This document shows positions 1 through 10,860 of a DNA stretch of 64,000 bases, piece after piece. Position 1 is the stretch's first letter. Each line of letters begins with the position of its first letter. Source of the DNA: Paramyrothecium sp. XJ0827 (Eukaryota; Ascomycota; Sordariomycetes; Hypocreales; Stachybotryaceae); contig JAJFPB010000007.1 of assembly GCA_020881915.1 (NCBI GenBank), positions 4,030,001 through 4,094,000 of the forward strand, written 5' to 3'. The notes beneath the pieces are model-generated. The model saw only the letters and a program-made list of their open reading frames with translations. It was not told the origin of the DNA and made no database searches. Made by a program: the position numbers and the translations under genes.

Positions 1-203
1 CCCCTTTGCTGCATGAGCGGTACTATAGCGAGATAAATCATTGCTATTTTAGCCCCCAAATTAATTACGCGCGCGTCCCCGACCTGTATATACGACCTAT
101 CACCACACCGCACACTCTCTTCTGTATGCTTATTTGTTATTGCCGTGCCACAGCAAGCGCTTGCGGTCCCTAATCTCCAAACGCTCGTGTGCGAATCCAA
201 GCC

Positions 204-1719
204 ATGGACATCGATTGGGATGCCCTCACCACCGAACAGCAGGATGCTATCCTGAACGGGGGCGCCGGAATGCTCCCTGAGGGTGTTGAATCGCACTTGG
301 GAAATCCGCCTGCAGACAACCTCATGACGCTTGTTGTGTTGGGGATATCGCTGTTCCTGATGACTCTAGTCGTATTTATTCGCATCTACGCCAAGGTCTT
401 TTGTCTGAAAAACGTCAGAATTGAGGATGGTAAGAATCTTGCCTGGCTTGCCGTTGCAATGACCGCGTTTACTAACGGTTGATTGACAGCGTTCGGACTA
501 ATCGCTTTCGTATGTTGCCTTGATCGCGAGATTGAACCACCTTGCGCACAACGCAATTACTGACAGAAGGAATAGGGAGCAGCCATTGCCCACGGCTGGT
601 CGGTCATCGAGTTGGCACGAAGTCCAGGTCTCTACGTGCACGCATGGGACGTTCGCGTCACCGACGTCAAGCACGCCGTACTGGTGCGAGAATACCGTCC
701 AACACACGTGTCGGTGCATTGCTGATCCATCTGGCAGACGATGAACCTGCTTCGAACTTTCTACGGACTCTTCAATTTGTTCTCGAAGAATGCGATCCTC
801 CTGGAGGTGAGTGCAGCTCGACAACGTCGCTCTAGATCACGGGCTGACTCGCGAGTGCACAGTGGATTCACATCTTCGTTCCGCGACCGCAGCGCACCGT
901 CTTCTGGTGGCTCTGCTGGACGCTCATCGCGATAAACACCATGCTGTACATATCGCACATCGTCGCGACCAACCTCCGCTGCGTTCCCCAGGAGAAGATG
1001 TGGTATCCTTGGGTCAAGGGTTTCTGCATCAATCTGCAGGCGACGGACATCACGATCATGGTCTTCAACCTCGCTTGCGATGTCATCATCCTCATTCTGC
1101 CCCAGAGCACCATTTGGAGCCTTCGCCTCCGACGCCAGCAAAAGATTGGCCTGTCTTTTCTTTTTTCCCTCGGACTCTTGTAAGCGGATGGCTCGTCCTG
1201 CCACCCATTGAGTGCAAGCTGACCCACCCTCGCAGGACGTGCGGCTGTGCGGCTGGCCGTGTGCACGCTACTGCGGTCTTGGATTACGTTGGTGACTGGA
1301 TCTACGACGTTCCCGTCATTATCATATGGGGCATTGGCGAGATGACATTCGTCATGATGGTGTTTTGCATCCCGGCCGCCCCCAAGGCCTTCAAGAGCGA
1401 TGGAGTTGGGCTGGGAACCAGAATCGTCAACTCCCTTGGATCCTGGGCACGCATGGCCACGGGTTCTGGAAGCGCCCAGAACAGCAAAAGTGGCACGCTG
1501 ACCGTAACCACCAACAACACCTACCGGAAAATGGAGGAGGGCAGCCAGGTCGCCCTTGCAGACCTCGGGAGTCACCACGACCGAACGCCCGCCCACCGGG
1601 GCGGAGACGGCAGGATACTGAAAACCACCGAATTTGTCACTACTGAAATCACCCCATCCGAAGCAGGGCACTCCCGCACGCAGGATTTAGACAAGAGCCG
1701 AAGACATCCCTGGGGCTAG
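204..1719 (+). CDS. PTH11-like integral membrane receptor (fungal rhodopsin-like domain)
   Basis: Proposed exons are 204-429, 490-509, 576-683, 738-806, 863-1179 and 1236-1719, giving about 407 aa. All junctions are GT..AG and keep frame. The start is the first ATG of the frame, followed by a short acidic extracellular tail and a first membrane helix near residues 35-57 ending in RIYAKVF. Later exons carry the hallmarks of the fungal PTH11/rhodopsin-like family: LYVHAWDVR, YGLFNLFSKNAILLEW, VPRPQRTVFWW, a helix around TLIAINTMLYI, the conserved KGFCIN loop and a helix with DVIILILP. The cytoplasmic tail ends with the common KTTEFVTTEI-type motif. The family comprises seven-helix GPCR-like surface sensors; the ligand is unknown. 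Two introns lie only 20 coding bases apart, so the 490-509 microexon is the least certain part. It is the first of two such receptors in the window. Confidence 0.85.
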
Positions 1720-2467
1720 GGAGGGTTGCAATGGCGAGCTGAAATGGTATCGGGTGTGCAGGGAATGGAGCCGCGATGGGGGGAAGGATTCGTGCCATGC
1801 ATGAGATCAGTGGGGGGGCTGTACTGTATAGTCGACTGTAATTGGTATATCGGGCACTACAACCATGAGTCCGAGCCTTAGCGTGTATTCCTACAATGGC
1901 CAGGGAACTGTTATTCCCCTGGTTCTTGCGGGCATTAGTTCATCGAGCATCCGTTGGTTCAGCACACCTTGGCGTGATGCATATAGTAACGTGCTCAATC
2001 GCGGGTGGGGAATTCGTCGATACTGAACTGTGGCCAGGATCTTGATCAAGGTATCAATACTAATCAATATCAGTCAATACGTGCATGGCAAATCTCGTTT
2101 CAAGGCACCCCTGCCCGGTCTTCCTTCCAGCCAGACGCGGTTTCAATCGGATCCGCCCTTGTTCCATAATGCCTCTTGCAGCAATACTTGGAGGCCATGG
2201 GCTGAGCCTTCAGCCTGGTAGAGGACCAACAACATTACTGTGCATCTGTTGTTTTGTACCTCCTATCAGAGTCGCACTTAAAGCGGACTTGTAAGCCACC
2301 AAAAGCTTCCAAGATTCCGATGACTGTTGCCACACTGCTACGGTAGCATCGTTCCAGAGTTGAACCACGTGTCGGTAGCTCTTCGGTCTTTGCCGCACGA
2401 CGATCCTATCGCCTTGCCCGATCTGTTTCCCGGCGATCCCGCCAGTAATTAAGACCTGGCATTGACG
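1720..2467. other. Intergenic spacer
   Basis: No credible coding exon was seen. The stretch holds the 3' flank of the receptor gene and the promoter of the GMC oxidoreductase. No clear TATA box or repeat was recognised. Confidence 0.5.
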
Positions 2468-4624
2468 ATGCGGCCAACCTCTACCTTTTTGTTTCTTCTC
2501 CAACTGTTTGGATCCAGCTCAGCAGCCGCCACACGTGCTCGTCGGTCAGCGAAAATGGTCTACAACGAACTCCCCGCAGAACTTGCCGAGGTTGATGTTA
2601 TTGTTGTTGGTGGTAAGTTGAAGTCGCCCGCTTTGCCCTATGCGCCGCTCATGATTCGTGTCTACCTATACTGACCATGCGCAGGCGGTGCGGCTGCCTC
2701 TATCATTGCCTCTAGGCTTGCGGACGCAGATTCAGAGACGAGCGTTCTAGTGATTGAGCGCGGACCTAACAATCACAATGTCCCAACCATCATTCACCCA
2801 GCTCTTTACAGGGCCAACTTTGACCCTGCTGCGGGCACGATGCTGTACTACATCAGTGCTGCGGAAGAGCAAATAGGTGGTCGCTCTGTTGCCGTTGGTG
2901 CTGGTGGAACTTTGGGCGGTGGCTCATCAGTCAATGCGGCCATCTATGGACGCGGTCAGGGTATCGATTATGACAGCTGGAACACAGAAGGGTGGTCTGC
3001 AAAGGAGCTCGTCCCATTCCTTAAGAAAGTCAGTATTCTGTGAACCCTCCTAGACGGCATCCCGTTGACGCCAGTATCTTTCACTCCTCAGCTCGAGACA
3101 TTCTACCCCAACAGTAGCAAAGATACTCATGGGACCGAAGGACCGACCGCCGTGTCCGACGGAAAATACACGAGCAATGCTTTCCAGGATGACTTCCTTG
3201 CTGCAGCTAATCGCATTGGCTACTCAACAGTCGATGATGTCCAAGACTTGAAGTCTGGGAATGCAGTCTCAAACGCTCACCGCTGGGTATCTCCGCTCTC
3301 AGGCAGAAGGCAAGACGCAGCTCACGTATATCTCCACCCCAGGCTCGGGTGCAAGGGTCTTGACAACCTGCATGTGCTTGTCGAGTCTCAAGTAAGCCGA
3401 GTTTTGTTTGATGAGGACAAACGAGCCTCTGGTGTCGAGTTCCGCAACGGCGGCTCAACCCACACGGTCAAGGCCAGAAAGCTAGTCGTTGTCTCCGCCG
3501 GCGCTCTGGGCACGCCTCAAATTTTGGAAAGATCCGGCGTTGGCAGCGCTGAAGTTCTCAACAACGCTGGCGTGCCCGTTGTTTCCGAACTTGCTGGTGT
3601 CGGCCATGACTACCAGGATCATCAAATGGTCGTCGTCATCTACAACTCCACGTTCGGCATTGAGGACACAGTCGACAGCGTTGTGAATGGCGCCATGAAC
3701 GTTACGCAGCTGCTGGAAAGCGATGCAGGAATCCTGAGTTGGAACGGAATTGATGCTTTCTCCAAGCTCAGGCCCACTGAGTCTGAGGTCAATGCTTTTG
3801 AGTCTGCTCTACGTACGAAATGGAACCAGGATTTCGCGCAGACGCCAGAGAAGCCACTCGGCATCATTATTCCTATGGCAGGGTAAGTGAATTGCACGCG
3901 AGTCCCGGCTAGAGCCCAAACCCGCGAGGGTAACGCAATTGCAATACAGCTAACATCAATATAGCATCCTAGGCGACGTCACCACATACCCACCCGACCA
4001 ATACATCTCCATGGCCTGCTACAGCACTTATCCCTATTCGAGGGGTTCTGCAGTAAGTTACTTCTTTGCAGATTGATTCGCAAGCGACGTTAGATTAGGA
4101 GCTGACATGTAACGCATTAGCACATTACCGGTCCTGGACTTGACGACCCACTCGACTTCAAGACTGGCTATCTCAGCGACACTGAAGGTGTAGATACGCA
4201 AATTCTGGTCTGGCTGTACAAGAAGCAGCGTCAACTGGCGAGGCGAATGAGCGCCCGCGGTAGCCAGGTCAGCCCCGCTCCGAACTACGGCGACGACTCC
4301 AAGGCAACGGACGAGTTTGGTTTGAACTCGACTTCAGACGAGGAGCCAGTCTACTCAGCAGAGGACGACGAAGCTATCAAGCAGTGGGCTAGAGATAGTG
4401 TGGGTACAGCTTTCCATTCCATGGCTACTTGCAAGATGGCACCAAAGGAGAAGAATGGTGTCGTGGATGCCAACTTGAACGTCTATGGTGTCAAGGGCCT
4501 GAAGGTTGCGGATCTCAGCATTGCGCCTGAAAATGTGTCAGGCAACACTATGAACGCTGCTCTACTCATCGGAGAAAAGGCGGCTGACATTTTCATCCGT
4601 GAGTTGGGCTTGAGCAAGGACTAA
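2468..4624 (+). CDS. Secreted GMC-family FAD oxidoreductase (aryl-alcohol/choline dehydrogenase-like)
   Basis: Exons 2468-2612, 2685-3028, 3092-3882, 3965-4052 and 4121-4624 give about 623 aa. The ATG at 2468 opens a hydrophobic signal peptide (roughly residues 1-21, ending SSSAAA). The dinucleotide-binding motif VVGGGAAASIIASRLA spans the first intron, followed by an acidic strand end LVIERG, as in FAD-binding Rossmann folds. The GMC signature region GAGGTLGGGSSVNAAIYGRG is intact. A second conserved stretch, SAGALGTPQILERSGVG, is the usual GMC signature 2. Near the C-terminus AFHSMATCKM supplies the expected catalytic histidine and NTMNAALLIGEKAADI the closing FAD/active-site segment. GMC enzymes oxidise primary alcohols or sugars using flavin; the exact substrate cannot be told. 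Lesions: none seen. Its neighbours are a receptor upstream and a P450 downstream on the same strand. Confidence 0.9.
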
Positions 4625-5512
4625 GTCCGGATGCATCGGTTTGTACATACTTTTCTACACCACCCTAGTTTATTATATATATACCATAATAATATCCTAA
4701 ACCGGATACTCTTGTAACTATTACTTTTTAAAAAACAATACTATTGCTTTTGCTTAGGCTAAACTTATTAGGAGTAATCAGGTTCCTCTGCTATGTTGCG
4801 GGCAATTTGAAATTTCAGGCAGGAGGTGCCTACCCTAGACCAGAATGCCTACAATTAGATGGTCCTTGAGTACCTAAATCTGTCTACGAAGACGAGCTAG
4901 ATCGGGCAGAGTAATGCAAGTGATATGTGTCATGCGTCCTTGAGTCATTACATGGTGTCTCGGCAAATTCCGTAGATCGGGGAGGAGATTGGTGATGAGC
5001 ATTGTCGCGTGCCTATTCGTGTGCAATTAATAACGCAACTGCTCACTCAGATTCTTATGCATCATGCACGGTCAGAGCTCAGCTGCTGCGGTGCTAATTA
5101 GATCTGATCAATAGCTCTGTTCTCATGCAGCCGCACCCAATATGGACGGGATTGGAACACTTGTGCCGACTGTGGAATTCAATATTCGCCACGTTACTCC
5201 TCGCTGCCACTGTTCCTTCATTGCAGTCTTTGCAACGCGCACAAATCCCGTGCGGAATAGAGATGTTGTTGTGGCTTCATTCAGCATAACGAGCGTGTTA
5301 TGAGCGTTATTTGGCTATTACTTGAGGACTTGGATCGGATTCTCAAGTGCGATTGAGACATCTGTTCGTGCAACGGGTCCTTCCTTTTTGAGCTCCCCCC
5401 TCTCTCCACACCACCCTCGCTTCCGGAGATCGTTCCGGTATATAAAAGACGAAAGATTGTCCCACGCGCAGGAGACGAAGTCACAAGCAAAACCCAGCTT
5501 TTCTTCGTGACT
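4625..5512. other. Intergenic spacer with P450 promoter
   Basis: AT-rich 3' flank of the GMC gene (repeated tata between 4670 and 4700), then the P450 upstream region with a TATA box near 5440. No gene was recognised. Confidence 0.5.
5439..5446 (+). promoter_or_regulatory. TATA box of the P450 gene
   Basis: TATATAAA lies 67-74 bases upstream of the proposed P450 start codon, a reasonable spacing for a fungal core promoter. Confidence 0.5.
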
Positions 5513-7207
5513 ATGTGGGCGATTTTGGAATTTGGGCTGAACTATCCGTTAGCCCCTTACGTAGTTGTATTGGGTGCCGCTGTTTTCACCGCTTCCACAT
5601 GGTTGCTGTGGTCGTGGTATGCAAGTACCGACCAACTCGAAAGCTTGCCACAGCCTAAAGTAAGGCCTCTCGTACTCATCATGATCAATATACTAATCAG
5701 ACGGTGTCGCAGGATGGCAGAGGGTTCCCTATTTACCATTACGGGGCTGTAGTCAGTCAACCACTGGGAGTTGATCTGCTTCACATAGTTGACAACACCC
5801 CTAACGATGGTTTGATACTACTCAAGTGCCTTTTCGGCGAGAAGAGACTTTTAGTCACAAGTCCTGCAGCTTTGTCCGAAGTTTTGATGAAGCGAGAGGA
5901 TGATTTTATCAAGCCACAGACGGCACGCACTTTTCTTCAACGATTGATCGGCGATGGCCTCTTGTCGTTGGAAGGGCAAACTCATCGATTTCACCGGAAG
6001 GCGATGAACCGAGCGTTCCAAAAACCCCAGGTCAAGAAGCATTACTCTGCGATGTGGTCCAAGTCTTTGATCCTCGTAGACTGCCTGCGAGAAGAGCTCC
6101 AAAAAGCACCACCAAGCGAGGACTTTGCAATTGTTGATTTCACCAACTGGTCCACAAGAGCGGCGCTCGATATCATTGGGTCAACGGTAATCGATGAAGA
6201 TTTTGACACCCTTCATGATTCCAATCATCCACTCGTTCAGTATTACGACATGTTGTTTGAACCGTCCTTGGCAAAACGCATCTTCCTCCAGATAAACATG
6301 CTTCTCCCGCAAAGCATAATCAAGCATTTTCCGAACAAGCTTAATCGTTTCATGAACGAGGGGCCAATGTACCTTCATGACTTATGTCGAGAGGTGGTTA
6401 CCGAACGACAAGACTTCATACGGAAGAGCAAGGATGCCACCAGAGCCCATGCTGAAGACCTGCTACAAATCATCCTCCAGGGTCAGAATCTGAAGGATCA
6501 AGAAGTCATCGACCACATACGGACGTTCCTTTCTGTTGGGTACGTTGATTCCCAGGCTGTTTTTCAGGTGACTAATGTTGCACAGTCAAGATACCACGGC
6601 AAGCTCTACTTCCTGGGCGATATACCTCCTTTGCAAGCACCCAGAAGTTCAAGCCGAGCTCCGAGCAGAACTCGACGCTTACAGTCCTTATAATGAGCCT
6701 GACATTGGCCAGAAGCTGGAACGATTGCCTTTTCTGAATGCAGTCTGCAACGAAACTCTTCGGCTCTACCCGGCGCTTCCCATCACCATCCGTGAGGCCG
6801 CTCGCGAGACTCAGATCCTCGACACGGTGGTGCCCAAAGGCACTTGGGTTGTCATGTCCTCCTGGGCTATCAATCGCTCCCGTGAAATTTGGGGAGAACG
6901 TGCCAACGAGTTCCGACCCAGGCTGTGGCTTGACACAGACAAGAGCACGGGCAAAACTTATCTAAACAACCATGGCGGGGCCGCTCATGCTTTTAGCCAA
7001 ATCACTTTCCTGCACGGCCCCCGGATATGCATCGGCGAAGGATTTGCCAGGGCCGAGTTACGATGCGTGGTCACGGCCATGGTTCTCCATTTCACAATGG
7101 ATCTTGCTGATCCCGAAAAGGAGAAAGTTCACGCCGGTGTATTTACTGCAAGACCAGGTGGCGGTATATCTATACGGCTAAGGAGCAGGGAGAACAAGCC
7201 TATTTGA
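5513..7207 (+). CDS. Cytochrome P450 monooxygenase
   Basis: Exons 5513-5659, 5713-6539 and 6586-7207 give about 531 aa. The first intron could also end at 5700, in frame, but a tactaat branch-like motif at 5691 fits the acceptor at 5712 better. An N-terminal membrane anchor (about residues 10-37, VVVLGAAVFTASTWLLW) points to the endoplasmic reticulum. The I-helix reads SVGQDTTASS, with the oxygen-binding acid/Thr pair in place. The K-helix has the ETLR form of ExxR, followed by a PERF-like FRPRLW. The heme loop FLHGPRICIGEGFARAE has the axial cysteine in the FxxGxRxCxG pattern. It is full length for the family. P450s of this type hydroxylate lipophilic or secondary-metabolite substrates with a reductase partner. 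The substrate is unknown. It ends tail to tail with the toxD-like reductase. Confidence 0.93.
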
Positions 7208-7586
7208 GCATTGAAATGCAAATTGGCTTGTGGGAAGAGACACTTGGGCCCTGCAATTGATGTTTTTGGTCAGTCCTTTTCAGCATAGCGATGTAGCTAA
7301 GACAAGTGTGACTGTAGGCCTTGAATTGAGCCATGTCTTGGAACTGCAGTCCCAAGCGCTTGGTTCGCCTTCCACAGGCCACACAAATCCAACTCTATCA
7401 TATCATATTTGCGCCATGAGTGAGCCGCATTTCAAATCCGATTGATTATAAACAATGGCTCTGTCTTCTGATTCTGTGCTGGCCAGTGTAGACGTATGAT
7501 CTCTAGTGATCTAGATTGTTACACTAGAGCCAGCCTTCAAGACTGCCATATTCAGGCCTCGGCTCGCAGTGCCTTCCACCAAGAAC
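7208..7586. other. Convergent intergenic region
   Basis: Short spacer between the 3' ends of the P450 and the reductase. No coding signal or strong hairpin was recognised. Confidence 0.5.
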
Positions 7587-8639
7587 TCATTCAGATATTC
7601 TGAAGTGAGTTTGGGTTACCTTCAGTCCATCCCTGTACTGGTCCAACAGCTCATTGACCCTATCTACATCTAGTCCCTGCACAACCTCATGCTTCAATGG
7701 TATTAGACTTCCGCTTGAAAGATATTCTCCCACTCTACCCCAGAATGGCTTTGCTGTCTCAGTCTTCAAATGTGAGAAAGCAAGGATATTTTGCATCTGG
7801 TAGCCAGCCTTTTTCTCTCCAACAATCTTTGACTCATCGATATCTCCTACTAGGAAACGTAAACGAGCCACTTTCCCAGCCTTGCTAGAAGAAAGCGCAC
7901 TGATCGCGAGATGCTGGCCTTCAGGTGGGTTAATTGCGTCGAAGGCATAGATAAGATCATCTCCGACAACACTGTGAATACGCTGGAGGACTGCTGCATC
8001 GCCTCCATGTCTGCTTAAAACATGTGTTGCACCCCATTTCGTCAGTTCTTCCTCGTTGCCACCCACAACTACAATCTTGCCGATCCCAGCCAATTTGGCG
8101 AACTGGACACCGAATCTTCCACAGTTAGTCCCACCTCCCAGAATGAGCAGAATGGTTCCAGTATAGTCAAAACTTTTGGCTTCCTCTACCCATGGTGCCG
8201 GTATGCCAAGTCCACTGGGGTCGAAAAGACTCACCAATGCTGCAACAGCATTCGTGGGTAACGTGGCAACGTTATGATCGCCAAAACCCTCGGGGATGTG
8301 TGACGAGAATTCCTCATCCACTATTGCATACTGCTGCAGCGATTTCTGGAGGTTTCCAATCAAGCTTGAGTGTGAAAAGATTTCGTCCCCAGGCTTGAAT
8401 TTCGTGACATCGGGTCCTGTGACTGTAACAACACCGACGATGTCATTTCCAAGGATGCCTGGCAAGGAATCCTTGATAAAAAGGCCATTGTCTCGAGCAT
8501 ATTGGTCATGCGGATTAAGGCCTGCCACCGTGACGCGAATTTGAACTTGCTTGGGCCCCGGCTGAGGAACGGGCCATTCCGAGGTTAATGATACGCGTCC
8601 CCCAACCTCGCTGACGATAAGCGCTCTTTGCACGGGCAT
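7587..8639 (-). CDS. toxD-like zinc-independent medium-chain dehydrogenase/enoyl reductase
   Basis: Single-exon gene of 350 aa. The only ATG of the frame is at 8639, beginning MPVQRALIV. The N-terminal GroES-like domain has PGPKQVQIRVTVAGLNPHDQ and ILGNDIVGVV. The Rossmann core has LILGGGTNCGRFGVQFAKLAG, the nucleotide-binding form used by the fungal toxD / trans-acting enoyl reductase subgroup. The structural zinc cysteine cluster of classical alcohol dehydrogenases is absent. Members reduce enoyl thioesters or quinones with NADPH, some as partners of polyketide synthases. No polyketide synthase lies next to it here. The promoter side shows a TATA-like GATATATAAG about 120 bases upstream. 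It is convergent with the P450, so shared regulation is not implied by geometry alone. Confidence 0.88.
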   Translation of the reverse strand: MPVQRALIVSEVGGRVSLTSEWPVPQPGPKQVQIRVTVAGLNPHDQYARDNGLFIKDSLPGILGNDIVGVVTVTGPDVTKFKPGDEIFSHSSLIGNLQKSLQQYAIVDEEFSSHIPEGFGDHNVATLPTNAVAALVSLFDPSGLGIPAPWVEEAKSFDYTGTILLILGGGTNCGRFGVQFAKLAGIGKIVVVGGNEEELTKWGATHVLSRHGGDAAVLQRIHSVVGDDLIYAFDAINPPEGQHLAISALSSSKAGKVARLRFLVGDIDESKIVGEKKAGYQMQNILAFSHLKTETAKPFWGRVGEYLSSGSLIPLKHEVVQGLDVDRVNELLDQYRDGLKVTQTHFRISE

Positions 8640-9243
8640 GTTTATATGTTGCAAAGTCGGTCAATGGTAGGTGAAAGCTGGAGACTGAGAGATATGAGCG
8701 ATCAGGTTTTTCAAGATTATCGTTATCGGTTCAAGAACTGCTCTACCAGCAGTAACTTCTTATATATCCTCTCACCCTGAACCGAAGCAGAAGTGTCAGA
8801 CACCATGACCAATCACGAATCTTGTGATCAGTAATCATGCAACTCCCGACGCCTCCAGAAGAGAGGCTACAAGCTTGATTTCAAAGCACTAGGTACAGTA
8901 CTTGATGACTCTGAAGATGACTTCGGGTTAATTACGTAGGTTTCGTGTTGTTGAAGCGCGCTTTGTATCGAACGAATGAATACACTCCGAAGGGAAACGG
9001 TTTATTATGTAAACTGCCCGTCAACAGAATCTCCCAAAAGACCTGCCGCATGAGGATATGATGCCAGATATAGCTCTGCAGAATTACGTATGCGATTTTC
9101 ATGCCCATTTTGCTGGGCGCTGGGGACGATCAATACAGGATCTCAATCATGACGCTCCATAGGTAAGTCATGGTTCACTCATTCTGTGCCCATTTCCTAA
9201 ATGTGACACTGTGTCCTCTTGAGTAACAACTCGTTTAGGATGC

Positions 9244-9618
9244 TTATGCAGTATCAGCTAAGAACGAATTATCGAACAACGGTACGAATTGATCACCCTC
9301 AGGGTGTTCTTTGTCAAACATACCCAGATCTTGATGTAGGGAAGAAATGAGACTCATACTGCCATTTTTGGACGCATAATAGTGAGAGAGAGAAATCTCA
9401 GGGTGGCGGAGCTCAAAGTCCCTTTGTGCACCAAATATATTTAGAGAAGATGCCCACCAATGTCGAGGATACTCTAGGCTGGCTTCATTGTTACGAGAGG
9501 AAACACGAAGCGTGCAGGCAGCCACATAACGAAAGTAACTCTCCACTTCATCCTTTAGACATAGCCTTACCTTTATCTAGAGGAGGTACTGTCTTGCGCT
9601 TAATACTTGAGCGATAAA
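9244..9618 (-). pseudogene. Unidentified coding remnant
   Basis: A minus-strand frame of about 100 codons looks protein-like (RHWWASSLNIFG, LISSLHQDLGMFDKEHPEGDQF). It has no ATG at its own start. An upstream minus-strand segment in another frame (YTDLLLRRIFYRSSIKRK, about 9560-9618) could be a preceding exon joined through a short GTAAGG-type intron. I do not recognise the family. It may be the 3' part of a decayed or mis-assembled gene. Neither a promoter nor a 5' end could be found. Confidence 0.3.
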
Positions 9619-10706
9619 ATATTCGCCGAAGGAGTAGATCAGTGTAGCTTACATGGTGGTTATTTATGTCCGGGACTAACTCCATGCAGGAAGTCCAGCT
9701 CCCAGCATTATTTTGCATTTGCGTAGGCCTCTGCTAACAATAGAACGATTTTCTACCCCAAGACATTTAAAAAGCTCCAGGGTGTTGGACAACGGGGTCT
9801 CGACATGAGCCGTCTATGACATTTATGCAGGATGGAATTAGTGAAAGTCATGGAACATAAAGGTGCGGCCAACGCAGACATCTTAAGTACCAGTGTAGCA
9901 ATGACGTCGTACTATTGCAATAGTCACATTAACACACAACTTTACAGTATCATGAAATGCCAGAATAGAAGTGGGCTAAATTTGTGCCAGCCCTTTTCAC
10001 ACCAACGCAGCCCAACTCAATGCGGGAGCTCGAACTGAGTCTCGTTACATTTCAACATCGCAGCTCAACCGTCTCAGAATTACCTGCTCGCCCTGCTCAG
10101 GCGAGAGTTGCAATCAAATTTTTATCCGAGCGCTAGTTATTTGTGGTTTTGCCAGAAGGTTTGCAAAACTGAGGTTGAAGCCAGAGGTATATCTAGCTTC
10201 TGCATTTCGGCAGAGAAGAACAGTGAATAGAGACAAGCCTAGGTGAATTACTAAAATTCTTTAGTGAGCCACTTTCAAGCATCGTAAGATGTAGCTTTGT
10301 ATTTCGGTAGGTTTCCGACCTTGTGGAACACGTGTAAGAATTTAGAACCCAGACGAATAGTTATGATATGGTATTCGGTAAAAATCTCTTAACATGGGGA
10401 AGTTTCAAGAAAAATTGAAACTATGTCGAAGCTACTGCCTAAGTTTGAGAAAGTTTCCCTGGCCTGATGCTGGACAGCAAGCACTAGCGGCTTCTTCTAG
10501 AAACTAAAAAACTAATTTTAAAAAATAAAAAAACCCAAATCTTCATTAAAAACCCCCCCAGGTACACCCAGTTTTGGTTAAGTATAGCAGTGAATCGACT
10601 GAGGCCCAAACATTTGCTGGCTTCCATAGCACTAGTAGGTGCAATGGGAGCTCAAGATTTTTGCTCAGAACGTAGCACATGAGCACATTAACTAGAATGA
10701 ACTCAC

Positions 10707-10860
10707 TGGAAATACACCCAGAGTTGCTGGCTGGAAAAATGATGTTGACACAGCCGTAAGAAGTTGAATCGACATGAGCTGGCGCAGCGATGGCGACAGT
10801 AGCAAACGCCGTGAGGACTTTAGCGGTGATCGAAGAGGACTGTATTGTCAGGATACGCAT
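10707..10860 (-). CDS. Possible first exon of a small secreted protein
   Basis: From an ATG at 10860 (another lies one codon upstream) the minus strand reads MRILTIQ, then a hydrophobic stretch ending AFATVAIAAPA. This looks like a signal peptide with a plausible cleavage site, followed by YGCVNIIF and SNSGC. A GTGAGT donor follows at 10706. The second exon could not be placed with confidence, so the product is only a candidate short secreted, cysteine-containing protein. The rest of the frame below 10700 reads as non-coding. Confidence 0.3.

Noticed and set aside
868..1671. Long open frame antisense to the first receptor gene
   Set aside because: It is a shadow of GC-rich coding sequence; the plus strand has helices, family motifs and consistent splice sites.
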